From assembly GCF_021245725.1 (NCBI RefSeq), contig NZ_JAJGSX010000003.1, positions 1-64,000 on the forward strand: a stretch of DNA of 64,000 bases. Reading direction: 5' to 3'. Source of the DNA: Pseudonocardia sp. TRM90224 (GTDB lineage: Bacteria > Actinomycetota > Actinomycetes > Mycobacteriales > Pseudonocardiaceae). Within the stretch, counting starts at the first letter, position 1. Every line of letters begins with the position of its first letter. Position numbers and translations under genes: made by a program. This document shows positions 28,817-36,571 of the stretch, piece after piece. The notes beneath the pieces were generated by a model, which did not search any database, was not told the origin of the DNA, and saw only the letters and a list, made by a program, of their open reading frames with translations.

Positions 28817-30088
28817 ATGACGGAGCGACGGAGCTGGCTCCTCGCCGTGTCGAGGGGCCAGTGGCGGGCCGCCGTGCTCGTCGTCGCGCTCGTCACAACC
28901 GCGTTGAAGCTCTGGATCGCGGCGAACACGTTCGGCACCGACGACGTGCACTACTGGACGGAGTTCGCGCAGGGCGTCCGCGAGTTCGGGCCCTTCGGGA
29001 TCTACGGGAAGCCGTTCGCCGCCCAGTACAACCACCCGCCGCTGACGAGCATGCTGCTCGCGTACGTCGCCTGGCTCACCGACCACGGCTTCGGGACGCT
29101 GCCGTACCTGATCCGGGTGCCGGCCTCGGTCGCGGACGTCGCGACGGCGTGGCTCGTGTTCGGGCTCGTCCGCGCCTACCGGGCGGTGCACCTGGCAGGG
29201 CTCGCCGGACTGGCCGTGGCGGTCAGCCCGGTGCTCGTCGTCATCTCGGGGTTCCACGGCAACACCGACCCGGTCTTCGTGATGTTCGCGCTGCTGGCCG
29301 TGTACCTGGTGGCCGTGCGGGGTTCGGCCGTCGGCGGCGGGTTCGCGTTCGCAGCGGCGGTGAGCATCAAGCTCGTGCCGGTCGTGCTCGCGCCGCTGCT
29401 GCTGGTGCTGCTGATCAGGGCGGGGTGGCGCGCGCTGGTCGCCTTCGTCATCGGCGCGGCGGCGCTCGCGGTTCCGCTGTGGGGGCCGTTGCTCGTGGCG
29501 GCGTGGCCGGAGTTCAGCGCCAACGTGCTCGGCTACCAGGGCATCGCGCTGCGCGAGTGGGGGCTGCCGCAGTTCCTCACCTGGGTGCGTGCGCCCGGGC
29601 GGCTGATCGAGCTGGTGGTGGGGCCGGGCCGGTTCGTCGTGCTGCTGCTCAGCGCGATCGTCCCGGCGTACCTCGTCTGGCGACGTCCGGCGGCGGTCGG
29701 GCCGGCCGTCGGCGTCGCGCTCGGCACGTTCCTGCTGCTCAGCCCGGCGTTCGGGATGCAGTACGTCGTCTGGCCGCTCGCCGCGGCCTACCTGGTCGGG
29801 AACGTCGTCGCGACCGTCTACAACGCCACGGCCAGCATGTTCGTGCTCGCCGTCTACTCAGACTGGAACGGTGTGGACGCTCCGTGGGGCTGGTTCGAGG
29901 CGGAGGCGATGCCGTTCCACTTCCAGGAGAAGGTGCTGATGATCCTGACGTGGTGCGCATTGGCCGCGGTTGTCACTCTCGGTATCGACCGGGCGTGGCG
30001 CCGCCCGAAGGAATTACCTACCGCGCGCGTCTCCATGGGGCATCCTGAAGAAAGGGGGATGATGCCCCGGTTGCCCGCAGAGATCTGA
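28817..30088 (+). CDS. Polyprenol-dependent mannosyltransferase-like membrane protein (GT87/GT-C)
   Basis: Integral membrane protein of 423 residues with about ten helices, of the GT-C type similar to DUF2029/GT87 mannosyltransferases. The first periplasmic loop has FGTDDVHYWTEFAQGVREFGPFGIYG, with the acidic pair expected for a polyprenyl-phosphate sugar donor, followed by YNHPPLTSMLL and, later, SGFHGNTDPVFVMFALLAVYL. The donor is unknown. ATG 28817 is chosen since TAGTGT ends 8 bases upstream (leaderless pattern). It is followed after 26 bases by a GT2-methyltransferase fusion with a strong ribosome-binding site, so the two probably form a glycan-assembly unit. Confidence 0.8.
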   Translation: MTERRSWLLAVSRGQWRAAVLVVALVTTALKLWIAANTFGTDDVHYWTEFAQGVREFGPFGIYGKPFAAQYNHPPLTSMLLAYVAWLTDHGFGTLPYLIRVPASVADVATAWLVFGLVRAYRAVHLAGLAGLAVAVSPVLVVISGFHGNTDPVFVMFALLAVYLVAVRGSAVGGGFAFAAAVSIKLVPVVLAPLLLVLLIRAGWRALVAFVIGAAALAVPLWGPLLVAAWPEFSANVLGYQGIALREWGLPQFLTWVRAPGRLIELVVGPGRFVVLLLSAIVPAYLVWRRPAAVGPAVGVALGTFLLLSPAFGMQYVVWPLAAAYLVGNVVATVYNATASMFVLAVYSDWNGVDAPWGWFEAEAMPFHFQEKVLMILTWCALAAVVTLGIDRAWRRPKELPTARVSMGHPEERGMMPRLPAEI

Positions 30089-30114
30089 CGGGCTCGGCTT
30101 GAGGAGAGCGCAGC

Positions 30115-31575
30115 GTGGCTGATTCGGCGCAACCGCGGATCGGGATCGTCGTCGTCGCGTACAACGCGGCGACGACATTGGTGAAGACGCTCGACCGGAT
30201 CCCGCCGGAGTTCCGCGACCGGATCGCCGAGGTGCTGATCTTCGACGACGCGAGCGCCGACATGACCTACCGCCACGGCGAGGAGTGGGCGGCGCGCGCC
30301 GACACACCCAGGACGATCGTCGTGCGACACACCAAGAACCTCGGGTACGGCGGCAACCAGAAGGCCGCATATGCGCTGGCCAGGGAGCGAGGCCTGGACA
30401 TCGTCGTGCTGCTGCACGGCGACGGCCAGTACCCGCCGGAGCTGCTGCCGGAGATGGTCGGGCCGCTGGTGCGCGGCGAGTGCGACGCCGTGTTCGGCTC
30501 GCGCATGATGGTGCCGGGCGCGGCGAAGCAGGGCGGGATGCCGCTGTACAAGCGGATCGGCAACCGCGTGCTGACGACCGTCGAGAACGCGATGCTGGGC
30601 ACCGAGCTCACCGAGTTCCATTCGGGTTACCGGGCCTACTCGATGCGGGCACTCGACTCCGTTCCGTTCGAGAACAACACGGATGATTTCGACTTCGACA
30701 CTCAGATCATCATCCAGATGGTGGATGCCGGTAAACGGATCGTGGAGATTCCGGCGCCGGTCTTCTACGGCGACGAGATCTGCTACGTCAACGGCATGAA
30801 GTACGCGAAGGACGTCGTCCTCGACGTCCTGGAGTACCGGCTCGCCACCAAGGGCTTCGGCACGGCCGACTGGATCCCGACGCCCGCGGAGTACGCGTTC
30901 AAGGAGGGCGACGGCAGCTCGCACTCCGCGATGCTGGCGATGCTGCAGGGCCTCCCGCCGTCGCGCGTGCTCGACATCGGCTGCTCGGGCGGGCACCTCG
31001 CCGAGTGCGTGCGCGACCGCGGGCACCACGTCACCGGCGTCGACGTCATCGAGGTCGAGGGCGTCCGCTCGCGGATGAACGAGTTCGTCAAGGCCGACCT
31101 GAGCCAGGGCATCCCCGACGAGGTCGGCTCGGGGTACGACGTGATCATCGCGGGCGACATCATCGAGCACCTGCCGCGGCCGGCCGAGACGCTGCGCCAG
31201 ATGCGCGCACTGCTGCGCCCCGGCGGCCAGGTGCTGCTCTCGGTGCCCAACTTCGGCCACTGGTACCCGCGCGTCCGCGTCGCGACCGGGCTGTTCGGCT
31301 ACGACCGCCGCGGCATCCTCGACGACACCCACCTGCGGTTCTTCACCCGACGCATCCTGCGTCGGCTGGTGAAGCGCTGCGGCTTCGACATCCTCGACGA
31401 GCGCTCGACCGGCCTGCCGCTGGGCGCCGTCTCCGGGGCGGACGGGCGGAAGCTCGGCGTCATCAAGATGGTCGACCAGCAACTCGTCGCGCTCCGCCCG
31501 ACGCTCTTCGGCTACCAGTGGATCATGAGATTGACCCCGCACGCCGAGGAGGCGCTCGTTGTTGAGGGAGGCTGA
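30115..31575 (+). CDS. Fused GT2 glycosyltransferase - SAM-dependent methyltransferase
   Basis: Two-domain protein of 486 residues. Residues 1-250 are a polyprenyl-phosphate-sugar synthase-like GT2 domain (IGIVVVAYNAATTLVKTLDRIP, IFDDASADMTY, NLGYGGNQKAAYALA, LLHGDGQYPPELLPEM). Residues about 280-440 are a class I methyltransferase (RVLDIGCSGGHLAECVRDRGHHVTGVDVIE, ADLSQGIPDEV, GDIIEHLPRPAETLRQMRALLRPGGQVLLSVPN). It could make a polyprenyl-linked sugar and either methylate it or act on two steps of one pathway; this is inference. GTG 30115 has GAGGAG upstream. The next gene (SMR-like flippase subunit) lies 52 bases after the stop. Confidence 0.87.
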   Translation: MADSAQPRIGIVVVAYNAATTLVKTLDRIPPEFRDRIAEVLIFDDASADMTYRHGEEWAARADTPRTIVVRHTKNLGYGGNQKAAYALARERGLDIVVLLHGDGQYPPELLPEMVGPLVRGECDAVFGSRMMVPGAAKQGGMPLYKRIGNRVLTTVENAMLGTELTEFHSGYRAYSMRALDSVPFENNTDDFDFDTQIIIQMVDAGKRIVEIPAPVFYGDEICYVNGMKYAKDVVLDVLEYRLATKGFGTADWIPTPAEYAFKEGDGSSHSAMLAMLQGLPPSRVLDIGCSGGHLAECVRDRGHHVTGVDVIEVEGVRSRMNEFVKADLSQGIPDEVGSGYDVIIAGDIIEHLPRPAETLRQMRALLRPGGQVLLSVPNFGHWYPRVRVATGLFGYDRRGILDDTHLRFFTRRILRRLVKRCGFDILDERSTGLPLGAVSGADGRKLGVIKMVDQQLVALRPTLFGYQWIMRLTPHAEEALVVEGG

Positions 31576-31627
31576 GCAGCCGCGATCCGTCCGACCGTCC
31601 GCGCAGAAACCATCCTGGAGCGCATTC

Positions 31628-32002
31628 ATGACCCCGGTGAACATCGCGGTGCTGCTGTTCGCGGTGGCGTCCGCGGCCGGCGGGCAGGTGCTGCTGAAGT
31701 ACGGCATGCAGCAGGCCGCCACCGGTGCGACCCGCACGGCGAGCTCGCTGGCGCTCAAGGCGGCGACGTCGCCGTGGGTGATCATCGGGCTGACGGTGTT
31801 CGCGATCTCCGCCGTGGCCTGGATGATCACGCTCAGCCGGATGCCGTTGAACATCGCCTACCCGTTCAACGCCCTCGGCTACCTCGTCATCCTGACCTCC
31901 AGCGTCCTGCTGCTGGGTGAGCGCGCGAACCTCTGGACGTGGATCGGTACCTCCACCGTCGTGGTCGGGCTCATCATCGTGGTGACCAACCGCCCCGCCT
32001 GA
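31628..32002 (+). CDS. Four-helix SMR/EamA-like membrane protein (ArnE/F-like flippase subunit)
   Basis: Predicted 124-residue protein with four membrane helices, in the small multidrug resistance / EamA-half superfamily. Helix 1 (MTPVNIAVLLFAVASAAGGQVLLKYGM) includes the G-Q-x-x-L-K pattern common to ArnE/ArnF-like subunits, helix 3 ends with MPLNIAYPFNALGYL and helix 4 is preceded by LGERANLWTWIGT, a family hallmark. Given the neighbouring polyprenyl-phosphate sugar synthase, moving a polyprenyl-linked monosaccharide across the membrane is the likely role, probably as a dimer. A GGAG site before ATG 31628 decides the start over an upstream frame overlapping the previous gene. Confidence 0.78.
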   Translation: MTPVNIAVLLFAVASAAGGQVLLKYGMQQAATGATRTASSLALKAATSPWVIIGLTVFAISAVAWMITLSRMPLNIAYPFNALGYLVILTSSVLLLGERANLWTWIGTSTVVVGLIIVVTNRPA

Positions 32003-32058
32003 CGCCCGTCCACTCCGCCTGCCGTATACACAGGGCGACCCGGGCACGGGAGGCTGCG

Positions 32059-32276
32059 GTGACGAAACGCCTGGTGACATAGACGACGAGCTGATCGCCG
32101 CCGCTCAAGCCGCCTCCGGTGAAGAGACGATCAAGGGCACGGTGCATCGCGCGCTCGAACTGATGGTGGAGCAGCGCAACCGTCGTGACACCGAACTTCG
32201 GCACAAGTGGTCCGCGCTCGGGCACGGCCTGGACGACCTGCACGCCGACGACGTCATGCGCCGGGCCTGGACCTGA
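32059..32276 (+). pseudogene. Frameshifted VapB-type antitoxin remnant
   Basis: GTG 32059, preceded by GGGAGG, opens a frame reading VTKRLV that hits TAG at 32080. Shifting by one base, the next frame continues as DIDDELIAAAQAASGEETIKGTVHRALELMVEQ and runs to TGA 32274-32276, ending DDVMRRAWT. Joined, these give a roughly 72-residue protein typical of VapB/MazE-like antitoxins (start with basic residues, V-D-I-D-D-E-L, then K-x-T-V-x-x-A-L). A single missing base near 32077 explains the break. No toxin gene adjoins it. It sits in the 415-base gap between the SMR-like gene and DUF6541, which otherwise contains only a family-1 hairpin. Confidence 0.7.
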
Positions 32277-32281
32277 CCCCG

Positions 32282-32350
32282 AACTTCCCCACCGTTTTGG
32301 GTACTTGCGCGCTCGGACGGCGCGCATCCACCCAAAACGGTGGGGAAGTT
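32282..32350. terminator. Family-1 hairpin, copy E
   Basis: Arms AACTTCCCCACCGTTTTGGG and its complement, inner GCGCGC stem with a CGGA-like loop region. It begins 5 bases after the stop of the broken antitoxin and precedes the DUF6541 gene, so it probably ended the antitoxin transcript. Confidence 0.75.
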
Positions 32351-32417
32351 GCTGGTCAGTAGGCTCACGGCGCGCTACCGGCACCGGCTGCGTCGACGAG
32401 GAGGGACCGCGGGGTCT

Positions 32418-34379
32418 ATGAGCTGGCTCTCTACGGCCCCTGTCGTGCTGGTCGCGGTCGGATGGGTGCTCGTCCCCGGTCTCGCGACGACGTATGCGCT
32501 GGGGTTGCGCTCGATCACCGCGTGGGGTTCGGCGCCGCTCATCGGCATCGGGACGCTCGCGGTGACGGCCGTCGTGGCCCCGCGGCTCGGGCTGAGCTGG
32601 TCGCCGGTCGTCGCACTCGGTGCCGCGGCGATCCTCGCGCTGGTGATCCTGCTGGTCAGGCTGGGTGTGCGGCGGGTGCGCAAGACCGACGCGCCGGAAC
32701 GCGGCGCGGGCGCGGAACACCGCCCGGCCATCGCAGCCGGCATCGGGATGGCCGTCGCCGTCGCCGTCGGCATCCTGACCGGCGTCCGGGGCATGATCAC
32801 CCCGAGCACGCTCTCGCAGACCTACGACGCGGTGTTCCACTACAACGCGGTCGCCGAGATCCTCGCCTCCGGCAACGGCTCGTCGCTGACCATCGGGACG
32901 CTGACCAGCCCCGGCGCCACCTCCGCCTTCTACCCGGCGGCGTGGCACGACCTGGTCTCGCTGGTCGCGATGCTGAGCGGCGCAACCGTCCCGGTGGCCA
33001 CGAACATCACCGCGATCGTCGTCGCCGCGGTCGTCTGGCCGCTCTCGTGCCTGGTGCTCGTGCGGCAGCTGCTCGGCCGATCCGTCGTCGCGGCGCTGCT
33101 GACCCCGCCGGTCGCCGTCGCGTTCGTCGCGTTCCCGTGGTCGTTGATGACCTACGGCGTGCTGTGGCCGAACTTCATCGGGCTCGCGCTCGTCCCGGCC
33201 GCGCTCGCCGTCGTCGTGACGTTCACCGGGCACGTCGTGGACAGCACCATCCGGACGGGGCAGGCGGTTGTCGTCGCCGGGTTCGCCGTCGTCGGGCTCG
33301 GGCTGGCGCACCCCAACACGCTGTTCAGCCTCGCGGTGATCGGCGTCGTGCCGATCCTCTTCTGGTTCGTCGGCCTGCTGCGCAGGTTGATCCTGGCGCG
33401 CCGGTGGATCCTCGCGGTGGCGCTGGCGGTTGTGGTCAGTGCGATCGGCGTCGCCGGGCTGGGCTTCATGCTCACCTCGCCGCTGCTCGCCGACGTCCGC
33501 GCGTTCGACTGGCCCGCCTACCAAACCCCGCCGCAGGCCATCGGCGAAGTACTGCTGAACGCCACCAACCACCGCGAGGCGGCGTGGACGATCTCGCTCG
33601 TCGTGATCATCGGGATGGTGGCCGCGGCGCAGCAGATGTCCACCCGGTGGCTGCTCCCGGCGCACCTGCTCTCCGGCGCGCTGTTCATGCTGGCATCGTC
33701 GCTGGAGTCCGTGCTGGCCGCGACGCTCACCGGGATCTGGTACAACGACTCGTTCCGGCTGGCCGCCATGCTGCCGATCACCGGTGTGCCGCTGGCCGTC
33801 GCGGGCCTGATCGGCGCGGGCACGTGGGCCGCCGCCGCGCTGCCCGACGTCCGTGCGCTGCAGCCGGCGGTGCTCGCCGTCGTGGCCACGGTGCTGCTGG
33901 CGGTGTTCTCCAGCGGGCTCTACATCCGCGACCACGCCGACCTCTTCCGCGAGTCGTACGCCCCACCCGCCAAGGACGGGCTCGTCACGCCGCAGCGCCG
34001 TGCGTTCCTGGAGGAGGTCGGCGGGATCGTGCCGCCCGGGGTGGTGGTCGCGCAGAACCCGTGGTCGGGCAGCGCGCTGCTGCCACCGCTGACCGGCACG
34101 AAGGTGCTGTTCCCCGCCCTGGTCGGCGCCTGGACCGAGGATCAGCGCTACCTCGCCGAACACCTGCGGGAGGCGTCGAGCGACCCGCAGGTATGTGTGG
34201 TCGCCCGCCGGCTGAACGTCGAGTACATGCTGGTCGCCGAGGTGCGGTTCTGGCGGGACGACCGCCGCGCCAAGCAGTTCCCCGGCATCGCCGCGCCACA
34301 GGCGGGGTTCGAGCGGGTCGCGCAGAGCGGCGGCGACGAGCTCTACCGCCTCACGGCCTGCGGCACGACCACCTCGTAA
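32418..34379 (+). CDS. DUF6541-family polytopic membrane protein
   Basis: Integral membrane protein of 653 residues with at least twelve hydrophobic helices, matching the actinobacterial DUF6541 family in layout. It opens with MSWLSTAPVVLVAVGWVLVPGLATTYALGL; a long extracytoplasmic loop follows TYDAVFHYNAVAEILASGNGS and includes FYPAAWHDLVSL. The C-terminal hydrophilic part, about 130 residues, faces outside. The DUF6541 group resembles GT-C glycosyltransferases in helix layout, and its position in a glycan cluster supports a role in surface-sugar transfer, but no activity has been shown. ATG 32418 is used; frames further upstream run into the hairpin. Confidence 0.8.
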   Translation: MSWLSTAPVVLVAVGWVLVPGLATTYALGLRSITAWGSAPLIGIGTLAVTAVVAPRLGLSWSPVVALGAAAILALVILLVRLGVRRVRKTDAPERGAGAEHRPAIAAGIGMAVAVAVGILTGVRGMITPSTLSQTYDAVFHYNAVAEILASGNGSSLTIGTLTSPGATSAFYPAAWHDLVSLVAMLSGATVPVATNITAIVVAAVVWPLSCLVLVRQLLGRSVVAALLTPPVAVAFVAFPWSLMTYGVLWPNFIGLALVPAALAVVVTFTGHVVDSTIRTGQAVVVAGFAVVGLGLAHPNTLFSLAVIGVVPILFWFVGLLRRLILARRWILAVALAVVVSAIGVAGLGFMLTSPLLADVRAFDWPAYQTPPQAIGEVLLNATNHREAAWTISLVVIIGMVAAAQQMSTRWLLPAHLLSGALFMLASSLESVLAATLTGIWYNDSFRLAAMLPITGVPLAVAGLIGAGTWAAAALPDVRALQPAVLAVVATVLLAVFSSGLYIRDHADLFRESYAPPAKDGLVTPQRRAFLEEVGGIVPPGVVVAQNPWSGSALLPPLTGTKVLFPALVGAWTEDQRYLAEHLREASSDPQVCVVARRLNVEYMLVAEVRFWRDDRRAKQFPGIAAPQAGFERVAQSGGDELYRLTACGTTTS

Positions 34380-34380
34380 G

Positions 34381-34444
34381 TTCCCCACCGTTTTGCCTAC
34401 TTGCACACCGTTTCGGGTGTGCAGGTTGGCAAAACGGTGGGGAA
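34381..34444. terminator. Family-1 hairpin, copy F
   Basis: Outer stem TTCCCCACCGTTTTGCC with its complement, inner GCACACC/GGTGTGC stem. It completely fills the space between two convergent stop codons (34379 and 34446), so it can terminate both. Confidence 0.82.
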
Positions 34445-34445
34445 G

Positions 34446-35342
34446 TCAGCGGGACAGACCGAACGCGTGGCCGAGCAGGGTGCCGGCGCCGTGCTTCTGC
34501 TTGAGCGCCGCGGGGAGCTGGGTCAGCGCGTTGAGGCGCGACGAGACGTGCCGGCGGGCGGCTCGGGCGGCCCGCGGCCAGCCGCGCACCGCCATCCGGT
34601 CGGCCGTCTCGACGAAGAACGCCCGCTCCTCGGCGAACCGCCGCCCGTCGACGGCCTGTGCCGACGATACGGACGCGCTGTGGCGCCGGTAGCGGAAGCA
34701 CGTGGCCGGCTCGACGAGCAGCGATTCGCCCTCGATCACGAGGTCGATCACCAGCGCGAGGTCCTGCACCACGGAGAGCCCTTCGCGGAACCCGGTGCGC
34801 CGCAGCGGCTCGGCCTTCCAACAGATCGACGGGAAGTAGAGCCAGTTGCCGCGCAGCAGGCTCGTCGCCAGTTGCTCACCGGCCAGCACCGTCGGCTCCG
34901 TGACCTTCGGCGCGTAGAGCTTGCTCTTGGCGACGTCGGCGATCGTGCTGGTCGGCGCGCCGTGCTCGTCGACGACCTCGACCCCGGGCTGGATGATCGC
35001 CACCTCGGGGTGTGCCTTGTGCGCGGCGCGGACGGTGCCGATGTAGCCGGGCAGCATGAGGTCGTCCGAACCGATGATCACCGCGAGCTCGTGCTCGACG
35101 AGCGAGACGCACTTCTGGAAGTTCCGGTTGATCCCCAGGTTCACGGGATTGCGCTGGTAGCGCACGCGCGGCTCGTCGAGACCCGCGCACCACGCCTCCA
35201 GCTCGGCGCCGGCCGCCTCGCCGGAGTCGTCGACGATCGTGAGCCGCCACGCGGAATCGTCCTGCGCGAGGACGCTGCGCACGGTGTCCTGGACGAGGTC
35301 GAGCCTGCCGTAGTGCGGCAGCATGACGTCGACGGTCGTCAC
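34446..35342 (-). CDS. GT2-family glycosyltransferase
   Basis: Cytosolic GT-A enzyme, 298 residues, of the GT2 family, predicted to transfer a sugar from a nucleotide donor to a lipid or glycan acceptor. It starts TTVDVMLPHYGRLDLVQDTVRSVLAQ, has LTIVDDSGEAAG, RNPVNLGINRNFQKC, the metal-binding IIGSDDLMLPGY and a later WKAEPLRRTGFREGLSVVQDLALVID region. The C-terminal basic segment may touch the membrane. The 4-base overlap with the DUF2304 gene upstream and the chain of minus-strand genes (flippase, GT2, DUF2304, GT2) indicate one operon for surface-glycan assembly. Confidence 0.87.
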   Translation of the reverse strand: MTTVDVMLPHYGRLDLVQDTVRSVLAQDDSAWRLTIVDDSGEAAGAELEAWCAGLDEPRVRYQRNPVNLGINRNFQKCVSLVEHELAVIIGSDDLMLPGYIGTVRAAHKAHPEVAIIQPGVEVVDEHGAPTSTIADVAKSKLYAPKVTEPTVLAGEQLATSLLRGNWLYFPSICWKAEPLRRTGFREGLSVVQDLALVIDLVIEGESLLVEPATCFRYRRHSASVSSAQAVDGRRFAEERAFFVETADRMAVRGWPRAARAARRHVSSRLNALTQLPAALKQKHGAGTLLGHAFGLSR

Positions 35343-35791
35343 TGCTTCGCGTCCGCTGTTTCGATGGTCGGCCGCTTCGCGTCCTCCGTCACCACCGGCG
35401 TGCGGTCACCATCCCCCGTCGCCACCGAGAGCACCTCGGCCGAGCGGAGGCCGCGCTCGCTGTTGACCATCTCGGCCTCGCGGATCGCGACGGTCCGCGC
35501 GAGCTCGGTGTAGCGCCGGTCGACCACCCGGAACCGCTGGTACATGCTGAACATGCCGGCCATGAAGGCGACGACGAGCGCGTAGAGCACGAGGTCGGTG
35601 CCTCGCCCGACGCCGAGCATCTTCGCGATGGCGGTGAGGTCGTCGGGCCGCATCACGGCGTAGACGTTGGCCAGCGCGAAGAGCACCAGCCCGACCCGCT
35701 TGCTGGCCTGCACGTACGTCGCGTTGCTGCTGCGGACGAACACGAACAGGACCAGCAGGACGGCGATGACGAGCACGAACTGGATCAGCAT
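35339..35791 (-). CDS. DUF2304-domain membrane protein
   Basis: Small membrane protein of 150 residues belonging to the DUF2304 family. Three hydrophobic helices are seen (LIQFVLVIAVLLVLFVFV, VGLVLFALANVYAVM, DLVLYALVVAFMAGMFSMY), followed by a cytosolic helix RFRVVDRRYTELARTVAIREAEM and a disordered tail. DUF2304 proteins are regularly encoded next to polyprenyl-phosphate GT2 enzymes, as here, and are thought to assist membrane attachment or flipping of the lipid-sugar. It overlaps the downstream GT2 by 4 bases and lies 3 bases after the upstream GT2. Confidence 0.87.
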   Translation of the reverse strand: MLIQFVLVIAVLLVLFVFVRSSNATYVQASKRVGLVLFALANVYAVMRPDDLTAIAKMLGVGRGTDLVLYALVVAFMAGMFSMYQRFRVVDRRYTELARTVAIREAEMVNSERGLRSAEVLSVATGDGDRTPVVTEDAKRPTIETADAKQ

Positions 35792-35794
35792 GGG

Positions 35795-36556
35795 TCAGCC
35801 TCCCCGGTGACGCACGGACAGGTCGAAGAGGATGTTGACGCCGTTCAGCAGCGACTGCCCCTTGCTGCGGGAGTACTCCGTGTACCGGATCGAAACCGGT
35901 ATCTCGCGGACCCGCCACGAGGATCGGCCCAGGTAGGAGACGATCTCGGAGGCGTGCGCCATGCCGTTCATGGTGATCTGCAGATCGTCGGCGACCGGCC
36001 GCGTGATCACCCGCAACCCGTTGTGGGCGTCGGTGAGCTTGAGCTTGCGCCCCGCCGGGCTGAGCAGCACCGCGGTGCGCAGCACGATCCGCTTGAGCAG
36101 CGGCACCGAGGCGGCGTCCTCCGCGAAGCGGGTGCCGAGCACGAGGTCGGCCTCGCCGGAGCGGGCGACGTCCAGCATCTTCGACGCGTCCTCGAGCCGG
36201 TGCTGCCCGTCGGCGTCGAAGGTGATGAAGTACCGCGCGCCGGGCCGGGCCTTGGCGTAGGAGAGGCCGGTCTGCAGCGCCGCGCCCTGGCCGAGGTTCA
36301 CCGGGTGCCGGACGAGGTGCGCGCCGGTGCGCAGCACCGTCTCGACGGAGCCGTCGTGGCTGCCGTCGTCGATGCAGACGACGTTCGGGAAGACCTCCAG
36401 GACCTGCTGGATGACCGACTCCAGCACCTGCGCCTCGTTGTAGACGGGGATGATGACCCAGACGTCGTCGTTCACCTTGCCGTTGCGGGAGCCGGCCACG
36501 GCAGCCGTGTCCGACGGTGGTGCGTCCAACGGAGACCTCTCAGGCTTCTCGGGCAT
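35795..36556 (-). CDS. Polyprenyl-phosphate glycosyltransferase, DPM1-like GT2
   Basis: GT2 enzyme of 253 residues resembling dolichol/polyprenyl-phosphate mannose or glucose synthases. Residues from VWVIIPVYNEAQVLESVIQQVLEVFPNVVCIDDGSHDGS through HPVNLGQGAALQTGL, FITFDADGQHRLEDASKML and LGTRFAE follow the family order; the DADGQH motif is the metal site. A C-terminal RYTEYSRSKGQS is also typical. With the adjacent DUF2304 protein it likely makes a polyprenyl-phosphate sugar used by outer-face GT-C transferases. It follows the flippase gene after 15 bases in the same operon. Confidence 0.9.
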   Translation of the reverse strand: MPEKPERSPLDAPPSDTAAVAGSRNGKVNDDVWVIIPVYNEAQVLESVIQQVLEVFPNVVCIDDGSHDGSVETVLRTGAHLVRHPVNLGQGAALQTGLSYAKARPGARYFITFDADGQHRLEDASKMLDVARSGEADLVLGTRFAEDAASVPLLKRIVLRTAVLLSPAGRKLKLTDAHNGLRVITRPVADDLQITMNGMAHASEIVSYLGRSSWRVREIPVSIRYTEYSRSKGQSLLNGVNILFDLSVRHRGG

Positions 36557-36571
36557 TTGTGCGGCGCCAAC

